Shown piece after piece: positions 35,153-47,246 of a stretch of 64,000 nt of DNA. The translations under genes and the position numbers were made by a program. Source of the DNA: Silene latifolia (Eukaryota > Streptophyta > Magnoliopsida > Caryophyllales > Caryophyllaceae). The notes beneath the pieces were generated by a model that was not told where the DNA came from, ran no database searches, and worked only from the letters and a program-made list of their open reading frames with translations. The stretch covers positions 11,796,001-11,860,000 of the forward strand of contig NC_133526.1 in the NCBI RefSeq assembly GCF_048544455.1. The letters are read 5' to 3'. How positions within the stretch are numbered: the stretch's first letter is position 1; each line of letters begins with the position of its first letter.

Positions 35153-36177
35153 ATACTAAGTCCTTATTTATGAATTAGACTGACATGCAAAGTCACTTAC
35201 TTTTACTTGCAAATTTTAATTTGCATTAAGCTCCTTATGACACACACACAGTCACACACACTTTTATTTGTTTTCTAATTGCAAGTATAGATAAATTATC
35301 TCTTACCATGTTGACTTTTTTTTCCATTGATACTATATAGATGAACTTTATATATTTTGAAAATTATCTTTTTAAAGGAGGGAATGTCAGTCATGTTTGT
35401 TATATGCAAGGATAACTTGTTTTTTATGTGGCCAAAACTACATTTGTTATTATACCATTTAAACAAATAATAAATGTTAAGTAATATAAGAAGGTCTAAA
35501 AAAAGAAAACAGAAATTAACGTTATTCTACATAGCATTTTGAAAAGTGATGCACATAATTGATACGGAGTAATTTTGAAGATTCGCCTGCAACTCAAGAC
35601 ACTAGAACAAGCAGTTTTGTAGTATTACGAGCTTGGCAACCAAGGGCAATATAGACAAATAAACCCCTGGTTTAATTAGACAATAGTGATACCCAATTAT
35701 TAGACATGATACTCACCATGCTTGGCTAATTTTTTTTGCCTCATAATGGGTTTGAGATGATCTGAGTTTATAGGTCAACCCTTTTGTAGAATTTGAACAT
35801 ACTTAATTGTCAAGAATTTCTTAAATACACCTCATGTCATCTCGTCATGGTACACTAAAAATAAACAATTGAGAAGATTGAAATTATTACAATTAGACCA
35901 GGTAAATGGGTCAATTGGGTCGGGTCGGCTTCGATTGGAGTTTGCAAGAATTCGAGTCGGGTAGGATTAGGTCATTTTTGGGTAGATTGTTATCAAATTA
36001 CTTGAGGATAACTATTAATATGTGAAATAAAAATTCGAGTCGAGTTGAATAATATACTCGGATCAATTCGAGTTTCTGGTTAGATTCGGGTGTAGGTGGG
36101 GTTTAGGTCGAGTCAGTTTTGTTCGGTGTAGTCACTACATTGCATTAATAGTAATGCAAAATCTAATTAAAATAAGG
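35153..36177. other. intergenic, AT-rich, with a GGGTCGGGTC patch
   Basis: No gene is seen. At 35900-36125 there is a patch of GGGTCGGGTCGG and GAGTCGAGTTGAA motifs like the bodies of the hAT-like elements at 26176 and 30096, but without recognisable ends. Confidence 0.4.
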
Positions 36178-36522
36178 GTAATGATAAATACAACCCGTAT
36201 TTAAGAACTAAATTACTTTCCAAAATGGAATTAAATTAGGAATTTATGGCATAATTACGCGTAAATTGATGTCATTAATGCTTGATATAAACTTTTCTTT
36301 CCTTTTTTGGTACATTAAATACAGCCCTTACGGCTGTATTTATCATTTTCTAATGATAAATACAGCCCTTAGTATTTAAGAGCTAAATTACTTCCCAAAA
36401 TGGAATTAAATTAGGAATTTATGACACAATTACGCGTAAATTGATGTCATTAATGCTTGATTTAAGCTTTTCTTTCCTTTTTTGGTACATTAAATACAAC
36501 CCTTAGGGCTCGATTTTCCTTA
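36178..36522. repeat. tandem pair of MITEs, about 175 bp each
   Basis: Two consecutive copies of one unit. Each has GATAAATACA at the left, ACTAAATTACTTTCCAAAAT or its variant, TTACGCGTAAATTGATGTCA and CTTTCCTTTTTTGGTACATT. The junction near 36345 is a perfect-looking palindrome around GGCTGTATTTATCATTTT. Same family as 30903-31100. Confidence 0.8.
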
Positions 36523-36595
36523 AAATAAACAAGATAAACATTTTCTATCCTTCTTATTACCAATTTATTTGCAAATATACCGAATTAGCGATATA

Positions 36596-36890
36596 CTTCC
36601 TCCATTCAACTCCACTCTACCATCTTTCCTTTTTCATCCATTCAACTCCACTCTACCTATTTCCTAAAAAAGAATGTCAAATGACCATTTTGTCCTCATA
36701 CCCCATTACTTATTTACAATATTTACCACTCATACCCCACTACTTCTACATCAAACTCCACCCTTTTCCACTCATACCCCACTTAATTACATTATACCTC
36801 ATTATTTATTTACAATATTTTCCACCCAACCCCACCCTTCTTAATATTTGTGCAAAATACAAATAGGTAGAGTGGAGTTGAATGGAGGAA
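36596..36890. mobile_element. Stowaway-like MITE (copy 2) with internal end duplication
   Basis: Same ends as 34895-35152 (CTTCCTCCATTCAACTCC and mirror). The left end CCATTCAACTCCACTCTACC is duplicated 40 bp inside. Confidence 0.75.
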
Positions 36891-37328
36891 CTACTCCGTA
36901 GTTCAATCACTCAGTGGACAAAACGACCATAGTAGCTCGATTAATGCTCAAATAAATGATTTAGTAAAATAAATAAAAGGAAAAAGGGAGAAGGTAGAAA
37001 GAAAGGAAAAGAGTGAATGACACAGGAGAGAAGATGGTGGGCATGACTTTATTTGGTTGTTTTATTTTTTGAATATTTAGTGCTGCTTTTAATTTGGACG
37101 GTTCCCCATGCAATGTCTCTCTATTATTTACATTTTTCTTTCTTTGACTTGATTGTCCCAGCCATGCACACAATCACGAGAGAGAAATTGCTGATTGAAT
37201 CTCCTTTTCTTTTTTCAGGTTTTGTCCTTTTCAGTCTCACGATTCCAATTTGGCTAATTAAGTTTCTTTTGCTAATGGCTTTCCTTGCTTGGTCAAACTA
37301 TTAATAGTTTATCCTAAGCTTATGAGAT
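36891..37328. other. short intergenic stretch
   Basis: Low-complexity AT-rich sequence with short open frames only. I see nothing that supports a gene. Confidence 0.4.
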
Positions 37329-37343
37329 ACGAGTAAGCCTTAA

Positions 37344-39405
37344 CCTTTTTTTTAAAGGGAAAGATCGATTCATTAATCAAAAGCCATACGACATCTACAA
37401 CAGACGTTAGAAAAGACGAAATACAATATCATTAAAATCAAAGAAAAACCATCTTTTACGAAACAAAGATCTCTAACACTACTACGAAAACGCAAAATAC
37501 CGACGGAAATAATCAAAGCGCGTCTTGCATCGACGGCTTTTCCAAAGATTTTCCATTCTTGACGGAAAATCCGTCAGGAACCAAGGTCCACGTATTTCGT
37601 CACTAAAATACATGTCCTGACGGAATTTCCGTCAGTAAACGCAAATACTGACAGAATAACCGTCGGGTAATACTAGCTAACAACTGACGGAATTTCCGTC
37701 AGTATTTGCGTTACTGATGGAATTTTCGTCACATAGTTGACTCGTGGCGTTTTCTGGCCGTCCTTTTAAAAATCCCAAAAAAAAAAACAGACACTGGCGG
37801 AAATTCCGTTGGATTTTCTTAATTCCTGACGGAATTTCCGTCAGTATGGGAGACACGTGGCAGATGGGTGTAAAATCTGGGAAAAACTGGAAAAAAAACA
37901 GACACTACCTAAGTGACTTAAAACGTACAAAGACAGTTCCAAAATAGGGACTATTCAAAAATTACTCCTACTGAGTACTTTTTGAACGGGTACTAGGTCA
38001 ATATTAATAATAATTTTAACAATATTAAAAACAAAACATACAACAATGACTACTTTTTCAATTAACAAAAACTAACATGACTTATTTTTCATTTTACATA
38101 TCTAGTCTAATTCACATCTATTCTAATTAACATTTAACAAATTTAACAATAATCTAATTAACAAAAATTCCAATTTTTATAAATATTATTAACAATAATT
38201 CAAAATTTTAACAATAAAATTACATAGCTATCTTAAGTCAACATGCATACATTAAAATTTAACAACATACATTTAAACAAAATTGGCTTCTATCCTACGT
38301 CAACATGCAACAACACCAACAATAATTCAACAACAATTAAAACAATAACTAATATTTAAATCAATTAAGCTAATTAAAAAAAAGGAGAAATACCTAATTA
38401 ACTTGACAAAGAAAAAAAATGAAAAGGAAAGGAAGGATGAGGCGGGGCAGGGGCGGTACTGACGAAAATTCCGTCAGATATATTTAGCGCCATTGACTTA
38501 GTCAACGCGCCAAATATAACTGACGGAATCTCCGTCAGGAAACGGTACTGACGGAAATTCCGTCAGATATCCGTCAGTATCCCGTTTTTTCTGACGGATT
38601 ATTTTTTCCGTCAGTATATCTGTCACTATGCCCCGTTTTCGTTGTAGTGTAATTACAATGCAAGAGGCTTCTGCACGCCCTCGAAAACGCCGCTATTTCT
38701 TCACACAGCCCAACGGGAGGGGATCTTCGGATCTGAACGAGTTTTGTGAAAGACGATTTTTTTCTGATCTAACCTCTTGTATCCAACGCACCGAAATCAG
38801 CTGCAACACCATAGGAGAAACCAAGAAAGCGCCAATCTTCCGCTTAGTTCCACGCCTCCCATAAAGGGAGAAACCGCCCACAGAAAGTGGGAGCAAACCC
38901 ACCATAAATGGGGACCAACTCTCCAACAGGGAGAGAACAAAAAAGCAAACAGAAAAACAAAAACTAAAAGGAAAGACAAGAAAGAAAAGAAGACGGAAAT
39001 GGGAATAAGCAAACAGAACCGAAAAAGAAGAAAACGAAAGAAATCTCCACCGCCGATCCAACCGTCACTACCACCAAAACCAACGACTAGCCCTCTCATT
39101 CAACTCTCAACCACAAATAAAGAACCAAATCAAGAGAAGCCCACAAAAGATCGAAAGAAGAAGAAACAAGTGGGCTAAAAATGATTTAACACGAACACTA
39201 TATATTGATGGTTTTGAGATGAAGCGCCGGAGATCGGCCTCGGGGAGGCCCAATCACCAGCGAAAAAAAGGGCTAGAATGGGGTGGTAGAAGAAAGGGGA
39301 CGGTGGTGGAGCAGAGGAGATTTAGGGTTATGGGGTTTTTTTGGAGATTTATTTGGGTATTTTACAGAGAGAATAAATTTTAGAGAGAGAAGGGTCTTAA
39401 TGCTC
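37344..39405 (-). mobile_element. LINE-like retroposon interrupted by a CACTA element
   Basis: The 15-bp word ACGAGTAAGCCTTAA lies on both sides (37329-37343 and 39406-39420). Reading the minus strand, the right side looks like a GA/CT-rich 5' UTR with CTCTCTC and GGCCTCCCCGAGGCCGATC. The left side ends TTGATTAATGAATCGATC and a short A run, typical of a plant LINE 3' end. No reverse transcriptase remains, so the element is internally deleted. A CACTA element (37477-38649) was inserted later. Confidence 0.7.
37477..38649. mobile_element. non-autonomous CACTA (En/Spm) element, 1173 bp
   Basis: Termini CACTACTACGAAAACGC and CCGTTTTCGTTGTAGTG, flanked by TAA on both sides (3-bp duplication as expected for CACTA). 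Both subterminal regions carry many copies of TGACGGAATTTCCGTCA-type palindromes in both orientations. The middle is AT-rich and non-coding. Transposase would have to come from elsewhere. Confidence 0.92.
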
Positions 39406-39420
39406 ACGAGTAAGCCTTAA

Positions 39421-39639
39421 TTAACACAAGTCAAGTATCGGTTATTTGATGGAGTTGGGGTTTATTCAAAAGTGGGTGAACTCGCAAATATTAAATCATG
39501 GGTTGGGGGAACAGAGTGCACACCTACATAAATAATTTACAGGTTTGTGATTTAGTAAAATGATCCATTAAATCATAAAAATAACTTGTTATGCGTTTGA
39601 TTAAGTATTTTACGTGTTTGAAATTGTTTGGTCTCGACT
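39421..39639. other. unique-looking spacer
   Basis: About 220 bp between two retroelement insertions with no recognisable feature. Confidence 0.4.
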
Positions 39640-39675
39640 ATAATTGTAATACCCCGAATAAAATTAATTTTTAAG

Positions 39676-39678
39676 ATA

Positions 39679-39764
<86 letters not shown>

Positions 39765-39767
39765 TAT

Positions 39768-39801
<34 letters not shown>

Positions 39802-39803
39802 GG
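39676..39803. repeat. AT and TAA microsatellite
   Basis: (AT)n passes into (TAA)n for over 100 bp with one interruption. Open frames across it are artefacts. Confidence 0.95.
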
Positions 39804-40684
39804 ACCATTAGAAACTTTATAGACTAAACTCGTATATTTTTCTGTATACACGAAGACGGCTCCATTTTAGTATATTTGTCTAAAAGTATTTAAGTCGGAA
39901 CCGTTACGATTTTTCTACCTTATTAGATAGTTTAAAAAAATTTTAAAAAAAAAAAATGAAAGTAGTCACAATCCTACGCAAAAACGAGAGAAAAAAGGGC
40001 GGAGGCAGGGCTTGTGCGCTTTCATCGGGATAGTTATAAAGTATCTTGTATCCATATTCCTCCTTATTCTCCGTCATATATACTTAATAAGATATGATTT
40101 CGGGACCCTTTGTCGATATAAGTAATTATTTACCTTTATTTACCTTGAAATAAGAGATTAGAAATAATCTGTTATATTAGTTTTATTGCTAATTTTATCT
40201 TATGATTGTTATACTGCTCATACGTTATATTAGTTACCGTCTTATGAAAATATGACTGTGATAAGGGTACTTCTGTTATATTGCATAATTGGCCAATTGT
40301 AGCATTCGGGATACGATTATTGGATTGGGATAACATTATTATATAATCTGTGTACACATGAGGGGCGTTGGCCCTAGGAGCAGTAGCTCCAGGAGCGTTG
40401 GTTCCATATATATAAACTGAGGGGCGTTGGCCCTACGAGCGTTGGCCCATAGGGAAATAATTATTAGTTTGTGTACATGGAGGTGGGTCTTAGACCCAGT
40501 GGAAGTTTTACTCCGTAATGTCTATTCTTTTCAGTAATGTTATACCGGTAGTAGTGTCATATGAATATATATCATGTTGGTATGGTAGTCATATAATGTT
40601 TTTGGGATACCGGGTTGGTTCCTGGCATGGAATGCTGTATTTTTGTAAGTTATTTTATTGGATGATATATGGTAATAAGGAGAA

Positions 40685-41308
40685 TCCCCACTAAACTAAA
40701 AGAATAAGAAAGCTCTAATATTTTCCCGCCTAAATGAATATTCCATATTTGGGCTTCATTATATCCTATCTACAATTGGGACAAACTGCTTAATTCCATA
40801 TAATTCTATTCCAATTACATATTTATATGCCTACAACTGGGCCAATACTGATTAATTACATACAATAACTAACCTACTACAAGATAAGAGTATTCATATA
40901 TTGTTTTTACTTCTAAAACGAAAAAATTGCCAATAATATATATTTTTCTTACACTTTAATTTAATATCTATTTCTACTCTATACAACTTGAACATTTAAA
41001 TTTTGTAATTTTGTAATTTTTTTGATTTAATATATACATAAGTATATTTATTGCAACACAGATACACACAAAATAGTTTCAGTAATTTTATATAGAGTAA
41101 TAGTGTTGAACCTTCTTTTTTCTATCTCTTAATACAAAACATTACTAATATTAAGTTTTATTCTATACTAAAATTTCAAACGGTGTTTTCCTCAAAAAAA
41201 AAATAAAAAATTCAAATGGTGTTAATATTAGTTAAATATAATTAGATAATGGTTAAATTCTCTAATATCTCTATCAAAAAAACCGCGTGTGCGCGGGATT
41301 TATACTAG
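40685..41308 (+). mobile_element. small non-autonomous Helitron, 624 bp
   Basis: Starts TCCCCACTAAACTAAAAG after host A. Ends with hairpin CCGCG-TGTG-CGCGG, eight spacer bases and CTAG, followed by host T. The A/T insertion site and TTTCCCGCCTA near the 5' end match the candidate Helitron at 11208. It carries no gene. Confidence 0.85.
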
Positions 41309-41634
41309 TTTTATGAATATATGATATGACCTAAGACCGGTAGAGGAAACTGGAGTCATACTCAGCCTCACAGTTGGGTGATTCCGATTCTTTTTCACTC
41401 TTTTTCGGTACAAGTATCGGGAAGGTCAAGTGTGAGGATTTGACATTATAGAGGATAATAAGTATAAGTTGTAAATAGTTTTAAGCTTTAATAGTTTATT
41501 TATTTTAATTGTTTAGCCTTGTATTCTCCGAAGGGGGAATACGCCGGTGACGCCCTTGTATTTCCGCTGCTGTCTATTATTAATAAAAGAGCTATTTTGA
41601 GCTATTTGCTTGCTTTTCGGGGCGTTACAATAAT

Positions 41635-41993
41635 TGAACAAAGAAGTGTTCTAAGTGTGATAGTTGGTTTTAAATTTCTTCATTTATGATGTGTGTCTCG
41701 GCCCAGTTGTGAATAACGCCCTGTGGACCGGGGAAATGCGCATATATTTAATTACGTAAAAAGTATGTTAGATTGTTAGTTACTTTTTTTTTTGTGAAAT
41801 CGGTTTAACTTATTCATTGAGCGATCACTATGTAAGAAGATAGAAGATATAAGTTGTGCTTATAATTTATTGGTCATAAGATGTATTATAGTTAGAATAT
41901 AATTAGATCAGAAGTAGAATGCTACAATTAATATAATTATATCTAAGATAGAATTTTTTAGGAAGCTGCATTCAAATTAACCGTATGTGTGCT
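41635..41993. other. spacer left of the Tat LTR
   Basis: No feature found. No polypurine tract precedes the LTR at 41994, so this looks like the original flank of the left Tat copy. Confidence 0.4.
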
Positions 41994-42410
41994 TGTAGAT
42001 ACCTCATTTCTCTGCACCTCCCGCAAACCACCCGGTGATGATTGGGCCGCATGTTTGGTACGCGGAACGATTTGTGACAGTTCGTAAGTTTATCGTCAAG
42101 TGATCGCTCAAACACTTGTGTCTACCTCATAGTAGTCATCTACGCGCCGATACGGTCGTTTTGACAGTAATTAGAGTACATTTGGAGTCCGGGTCAAAAA
42201 CCGTCTTCATTTTCTAATAACCGCTTAAAATGCCGAGTCAGAATATTCTGGAATGTTCCGGATATTTCTATTCCATATTTTTTCGAATCTTTTAATCTTT
42301 GGTAAAATATATCCCGAAATAATCATACAAATTATTAAGGAAATGAGATTAATCCGCTATTCCATAATAGAAACACGGAAATATTTCTTCCGGAGGAAAC
42401 CATCGAGAAA

Positions 42411-42464
42411 AGACGCAGCAGTCTTTGCGCTCTTCCAAGAGACGCGATCTGCTGCGCCTCTTCC
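42411..42464 (+). repeat. palindrome doublet D1 upstream of the left LTR TATA box
   Basis: Two imperfect copies of GACGCAGCA...TGCTGCGCCTCTTC separated by a few bases, 87 nt before the TATA box at 42551. Degraded relative to the other copies. Confidence 0.7.
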
Positions 42465-42550
42465 TCGATCCTTTCTCGTATTTTTTCGTATCTTTTCGAG
42501 ATTCACTTCCAAAGTTTCTCCGAAAACTCTAATTTCCTCCGTGTGAATAG

Positions 42551-42558
42551 TATAAATA
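42551..42558 (+). promoter_or_regulatory. TATA box of the left Tat LTR
   Basis: TATAAATA, with the mirrored copy TATTTATA at 54401-54408 in the right LTR. It defines the likely U3/R border of the LTR. Confidence 0.7.
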
Positions 42559-43002
42559 GAGACCTTCGGTCTCACATATTTTTCACGCGAGTGTCCGCCC
42601 TTCTCTTCTCCCTTTGCATTCTAGACCACGTTCTTACTTTTTGGCGTCTACATGCTTGAACTTTCGACCACGTAAGCTCGGATCTTTCTGAGTACCAGCC
42701 TCGTTTTGCATGACCGACCAATTTGACCAACTCCACAATTAATCAACTTAATCAATCTGTTTAATTCCTCTTAGAGGGCACTTTCGTCGTACATTCGAGT
42801 CGAGCATCACTAAACGTTAACTTAGTTCATCTCGTTTCGTCAAACATGTAAGTCTGAGGGTGTAAATCCTTCTTTTATTATTGTTCTTTATTTATTGTAA
42901 TCATTAATGTAAGATTTATGTCAAAAATATTCTTAAAACCGATTTATAAAACCTTGTTTTAAAACCCTTTTTACGGATTATCAGAAGACAACCGTCGAGA
43001 AA

Positions 43003-43057
43003 GGACGCAGCAACTGCTGCGCCTCTTCGAAGGGACGCAGCACCTGCTGCGCCTCTT
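43003..43057 (+). repeat. palindrome doublet D2 in the left LTR
   Basis: GGACGCAGCAACTGCTGCGC and GGACGCAGCACCTGCTGCGC lie back to back, separated by CTCTTCGAA. It is downstream of the LTR TATA box. Its counterpart in the right LTR is 53899-53960. Confidence 0.85.
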
Positions 43058-43602
43058 TGTGGGGTTGCCGCAGTTCCTGCTTCCTTTCTTCTTCCTTCGT
43101 CTTTTGTTCGTCATATTGTTTTTTCGCTTTGTTTTCAATTGTTCATTGTTCTTTAGCACGACAATTTGAGTATGATAATTTTAACCTGTAATTCATTCAT
43201 CTTTCATCATCATTAATTAATCCATCATTAAAATCCCCAACATAAATCCCTTATAATTCATATTTGCGGGTTTTGTCATTAAAATCAATCCGGGTTTTAG
43301 AGGTTCGATTCATTAATATTGGATCTCTGGAATTCATCGTTGATATATTTTCATCTGTTATTCATCGTCATCATCATTAGTTCGTCATTAATAACCTGTT
43401 TAGTCTAATTAATTAATTTAGTTTCTTTAATCTATATTTGTAATAATCTTATTAATCTTGTATATAATTCGTCCTAATTAATTTCATCCATGCTTTATCG
43501 CTTTTATGACCTCAATCATATGTAAATAATCTGTTAATCACTTCCATCCGAGTTAAATAATATAATCAATCATTAAAATCACCAACGAACATTAACAATT
43601 TG

Positions 43603-44959
43603 TGTAACACCCCCGTACACCAGAATGCCTTACCAAGGACCATTTCCGTGTCTGAGGGTGTCACCATCTCGGTTTCCCGAGGAAGTAGATCAAATAGGAC
43701 AATAAAAGAACATTTATTAAGCTTTAAAGTATCTTATACAACATAACTCTGTATACATCCCTCTACAAAGATGCAAACTACTACACTCGTGTTACAACAC
43801 TTCTAGACCGGTAGCGTGGTGACTCGATCCCTCCAATCCTAGCAGCCACAAGCAACAGTACCTGCTAAGCCAACTGCTCACCATCCCCGAATGGATCACC
43901 GCAGATACCACAAAACAACACGGGGTCAGTACTGACTAAAACAAAAGTAAAACCAATAAACAATGTAACCAGCTGATCATCCTTTAACCCAGTCTCCCGA
44001 TCTCGCACAGTAACCGACTACACACTGACGTGTGTAGCCCTACCAGATTACCCATCGCAACAGGTAATCCTCGCTGCCAGTGGGTGACCGCAGCCCATCC
44101 CACCTTGTCCAGCTCATCAACGAGCGACTAACAATCTTTGTCCCTTAATGTGCACATCCCCTTCCGTGGCGGGTTCCACGGAGGGCGAACTAGGGTGTGA
44201 AGCCACTCCCGCAAGTGACTCCACCACAATCACAACACACACAACATCACCGCTGTCACAACATCTCCACACCAACACCGTCACAAAACCGCCCATACTC
44301 CGATGATCAGCAGATAACAATAATTACAATACAATCATGTCTTAATCAATGAACAGTAAACTGAGTAGGGAAAACCCTACCTCGTCACAAACCATGAGAG
44401 ACATCTATATACAGCCAAGCAGGACTCCAATACACATCCTACAACGATAACCATTTCCTATTACACAACTATCCTCAATGAACTACCCAAAAGAAACACA
44501 AGGCAGAGACTTACCTAACAACACGCATCGACGGTGACATAGACGACCACCACGCACGCCATCCTTCCTAAGCGAATCCCGTACGCGTCCTTCCCATGGT
44601 GGAGGTTTAGACTATATGTATGAGAGTGTGTAGATATGGGGTGATAGGAGAGGGAGGTAGGCTAGGGTTAGATAAAGAGGATCTGTCGAAGAAATAGAAA
44701 ATGAAATGAATCTCGCGAACTTTCGTTTTATATTAACGCGTCGACAGCAGCCATACTCGGTCGAGTACCGGAGTACTCGGCCGAGTAGGCTCTACTCGGT
44801 CGAGTATAGGTAATACTCGGCCGAGTAGCCTCTGCTAGGTCGAGTAAGCCATCCTATAAAGCTCATGTTATAAGCCTGATCCCTCATCCATTCATCCCTA
44901 CTGTCTGTCTTGGTCAACAGGGTCGGTCAACATGGTCCTTGAATATCCTGAATATTACA
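43603..44959 (+). mobile_element. solo LTR nested in the left Tat LTR, TSD ATTTG
   Basis: TGTAACACCCCCGTACACC to GAATATTACA, flanked by ATTTG on both sides (43598-43602 and 44960-44964). The right Tat LTR has the uninterrupted site near 53355. No internal region is present. Near 44755-44850 it has five ACTCGGTCGAGTA/ACTCGGCCGAGTA palindromes. ACTGAGTAGGGAAAACCCTA at 44350 resembles the partial LTR at 63284-64000 read in reverse. Confidence 0.92.
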
Positions 44960-45686
44960 ATTTGCGATTCCGACTTCACAGCCAGAACTGAGCCAAGGAA
45001 CAGACGCAGCGACTGCTGCGCCTCTTCCAAGGGACGCAGCTCTGCTGCGCCTGTTCCTGGTTGAGTTCTGTCTCTGAACTCCCGTTTTTGTCTTGACCTA
45101 GTTTATTAATTACGGATTAATTAACTATTAGTCGTATTATCACCCTTAATTTGTTCGTATATCTGTTTATTCTTTCTTTTCTAAAATCATCCGTTTTAAA
45201 TATATTTTTGACATAAATCAATAAACCCGATGTAATTATTGTAATTTTCATTATTGTATTCATTATTGTATTTATTTATTATTGCTTGTATGCTTCTCAC
45301 ATGTAATCAACTTAAATTCCTATTTTGACCCAATTGTATGCTAAATTGCGTGATAACCGACTTAGTCTAATTTTCACATGATAGGATAAAACGTTGGATG
45401 TTGCATTGCATGCATATAATCGACAACATATCAAGTATAGACAACTTCCATAATCATTAGTAGAGGCCGCGATCGAGGTGGGCGGGATTAGGTGTTCGAT
45501 CAAAAGAGCTTCCTAATACGTACCCTCACCCCTTACTCCAGATCTATGTGAACATCCGTGTTCATTGACATCCACGAGAGTCATTCTAGACATAGAATGC
45601 TAAGGGTAACGAGTTCTTGGTGTTCATGTCACTACTTTGTGTCTTGACATGGCACGAGGTATTCAAACGATTTTCAATTTTCCACA

Positions 45687-45766
45687 ATAAATTGGTGGCG
45701 ACTCCACAAATGCACGAGAAAAGCTTGCTTCGCTTTTCGTCCCCGTGGGCCCACGTCCACAGTGCT
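45687..45766 (+). mobile_element. Tat primer-site region and leader (left)
   Basis: TGGTGGCGACTCCAC is followed by about 60 nt of leader. The same stretch appears inverted at 52541-52626. Homology of the two copies stops at GTCCACA on both sides. The TGGCGACTCC core is like the Tat/Ogre primer-binding site as I remember it. Confidence 0.7.
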
Positions 45767-45842
45767 TCTCGACTGTAGTAGTTGTGATAGAAGACAGATA
45801 CAGATGAATTGTAGGAGTTGGAGTAATATCCTTAACACGCTC

Positions 45843-45967
45843 CTACAAGATGGACGATCTCAAGGAGAGACTAATCTTGAGAAGAAGATGATAAAATCGA
45901 GGCCTACTAAGTGGTTTAGTGAGAGCATCGGCTTGTTGATCATCCGTGGAAATATATTGGACTAGGA
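45843..45967 (-). pseudogene. C-terminal fragment of a copia RNase H
   Basis: The minus strand encodes TDDQQADALTKPLSRPRFY then HLLLKISLSL and a stop. This is the conserved end of Ty1/copia RNase H (the ADxLTKPL motif). The rest of the copia element is missing. The Athila LTR cuts it at 45968. Confidence 0.8.
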
Positions 45968-47241
45968 TGTTGATGCGTACTTTTTATATAGACTTTTACG
46001 GTCTCTTTTGGCACGTATTTCTTTGTATTTGAGTGATATTATGTCACTTTATACCCCGAATAGTCTACTTTGGTCTGTTTTGCATTATTTGCAGGTACGA
46101 ACCGGAATGACTGGAAATCAGCCTATTTGCGATCCTCCAAGCTTGCTTAAGAGAGTTGGCGCGAAACTTTACCATCTTGAGGCGCGTGAAGGCATCCAAA
46201 GAAGTAGGAGAGCACACAAGAAGTCAAGAACCCCTCGATCGAGATGTCCTGTTCTCGATCGAGTGAATTCAAAGGTGAAGGCCTCGATCGAGATGTCCTG
46301 TTCTCGATCGAGGGAGATACTTAAGGGAAGCTCTCGATCGAGCAACTGTGGAGTTCGATCGAGAGGCCACGCGCTGATGGGCTTTAATTCGACTGTGTTG
46401 TTATCTTATAACGCTTTATTTTCCTTGCTATTTTTCTTATAAAGAGGCAAGGAATACGAGAGACCTAATTATCACATCCTAGACATAGGACGGAGACTAT
46501 TGCTTTAGCTTTTGGATCGGAAGTACTTTTAATCGCCATTTCTCAATTTTCCTTCTGTTTAATTCGGTATTATCATAGCATAATTTCAATTCGGTTTCGT
46601 TTATTATGTTACTTATTGTTATTTGCTTTACTACTATTGTTCCTCATTTCGATCATGAATAGCTAATCGCTTTGCTAGGATTTAGGGTAGCCATGGCGTA
46701 GGAAGGACGAATTAATTAGAATACCGTAGTCTAGTTGTATGCATCTGCTGCTTTAATATCTCTTAATTGTTTGAGTCGACGCATTCAATTAACTGTCTCG
46801 ATATCCCCTTCTCCTAGATCGAAAGATTGGAAAAGGAGTAGTTCTGCAGCGTTTCATTAGGGTTTATGCTAGCTAGGGCGAAAGCTAAACTAGTATTACC
46901 TAGGTCGAACTAAGGACCGAAAGGTGACGTTTATTACCCACAGCTCGGATTTAGGGCATCTATATTTTAGTCCGGACTTTAGAAGCCATGGTGAACCGAC
47001 AATCCTAGTACCTTTCTCCCTTGTTCATCTCTATTTCATTTCTCTCTCGTTTCTTTTATTCTCTCCTTTACTCGTAGTTTTTAGAAAACAAACAAACAAA
47101 CCCCCTATTTTGGTTACTTTCGACAGACCTAGTTGACTATAGGATTCCCATCTCCCTGTGGATTCGATACCCGACTGCCTCTGCTATATTTAGTTGAGAC
47201 CCGTTGGTTTTATCTTTGACAGGGTTGCGACAGCCGTGTCA
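45968..47241 (+). mobile_element. 5' LTR of an Athila element
   Basis: Starts TGTTGATGCGTAC and ends GACAGCCGTGTCA, five bases before the Athila primer-binding site. It holds six CTCGATCGAG-type palindromes at 46233-46364 and an A-rich 3' part with AAACAAACAAACAAACCCCC. No matching 3' LTR is in the window. Confidence 0.85.
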
Positions 47242-47246
47242 AATTT

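Larger units (their letters stand above)
39645..41629 (+). mobile_element. solo LTR with ATAAT target duplication
   Basis: The segment starts TGTAATACCCCGAATAAAAT and ends TTTTCGGGGCGTTACA. The 5-bp word ATAAT lies on both sides (39640-39644 and 41630-41634). There is no internal region, so it is a solo LTR left by recombination. It contains an AT/TAA microsatellite near the left end, GAGGGGCGTTGGCCC repeats at 40360-40450 and a nested Helitron (40685-41308). Without the Helitron it is about 1.36 kb. Confidence 0.88.
41994..45686 (+). mobile_element. Tat-type LTR (left copy, plus orientation), split by a solo LTR
   Basis: Starts TGTAGATACCTCATTTC and ends about TTTTCCACA. Ten bases later the primer-site region TTGGTGGCGACTCCAC begins. 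It is the reverse complement of 52627-54965 over its whole length, apart from the 1.36-kb solo LTR (43603-44959) inserted in it. Net length is about 2.33 kb. A TATAAATA box lies at 42551. Three doublets of a GACGCAGC/GCTGCG palindrome lie at 42411-42464, 43003-43057 and 45001-45058. The long non-coding LTR and the primer-site sequence point to the Tat/Ogre/Retand group of Ty3/gypsy elements. Confidence 0.85.

Noticed and set aside
38693-39178. Open frames of 100-133 codons on both strands
   Set aside because: Low-complexity Lys- or Phe-rich products across a LINE 5' UTR, without any domain or splice context.
39573-39851. Open frames rich in Ile on both strands
   Set aside because: They are translations of the TAA microsatellite.
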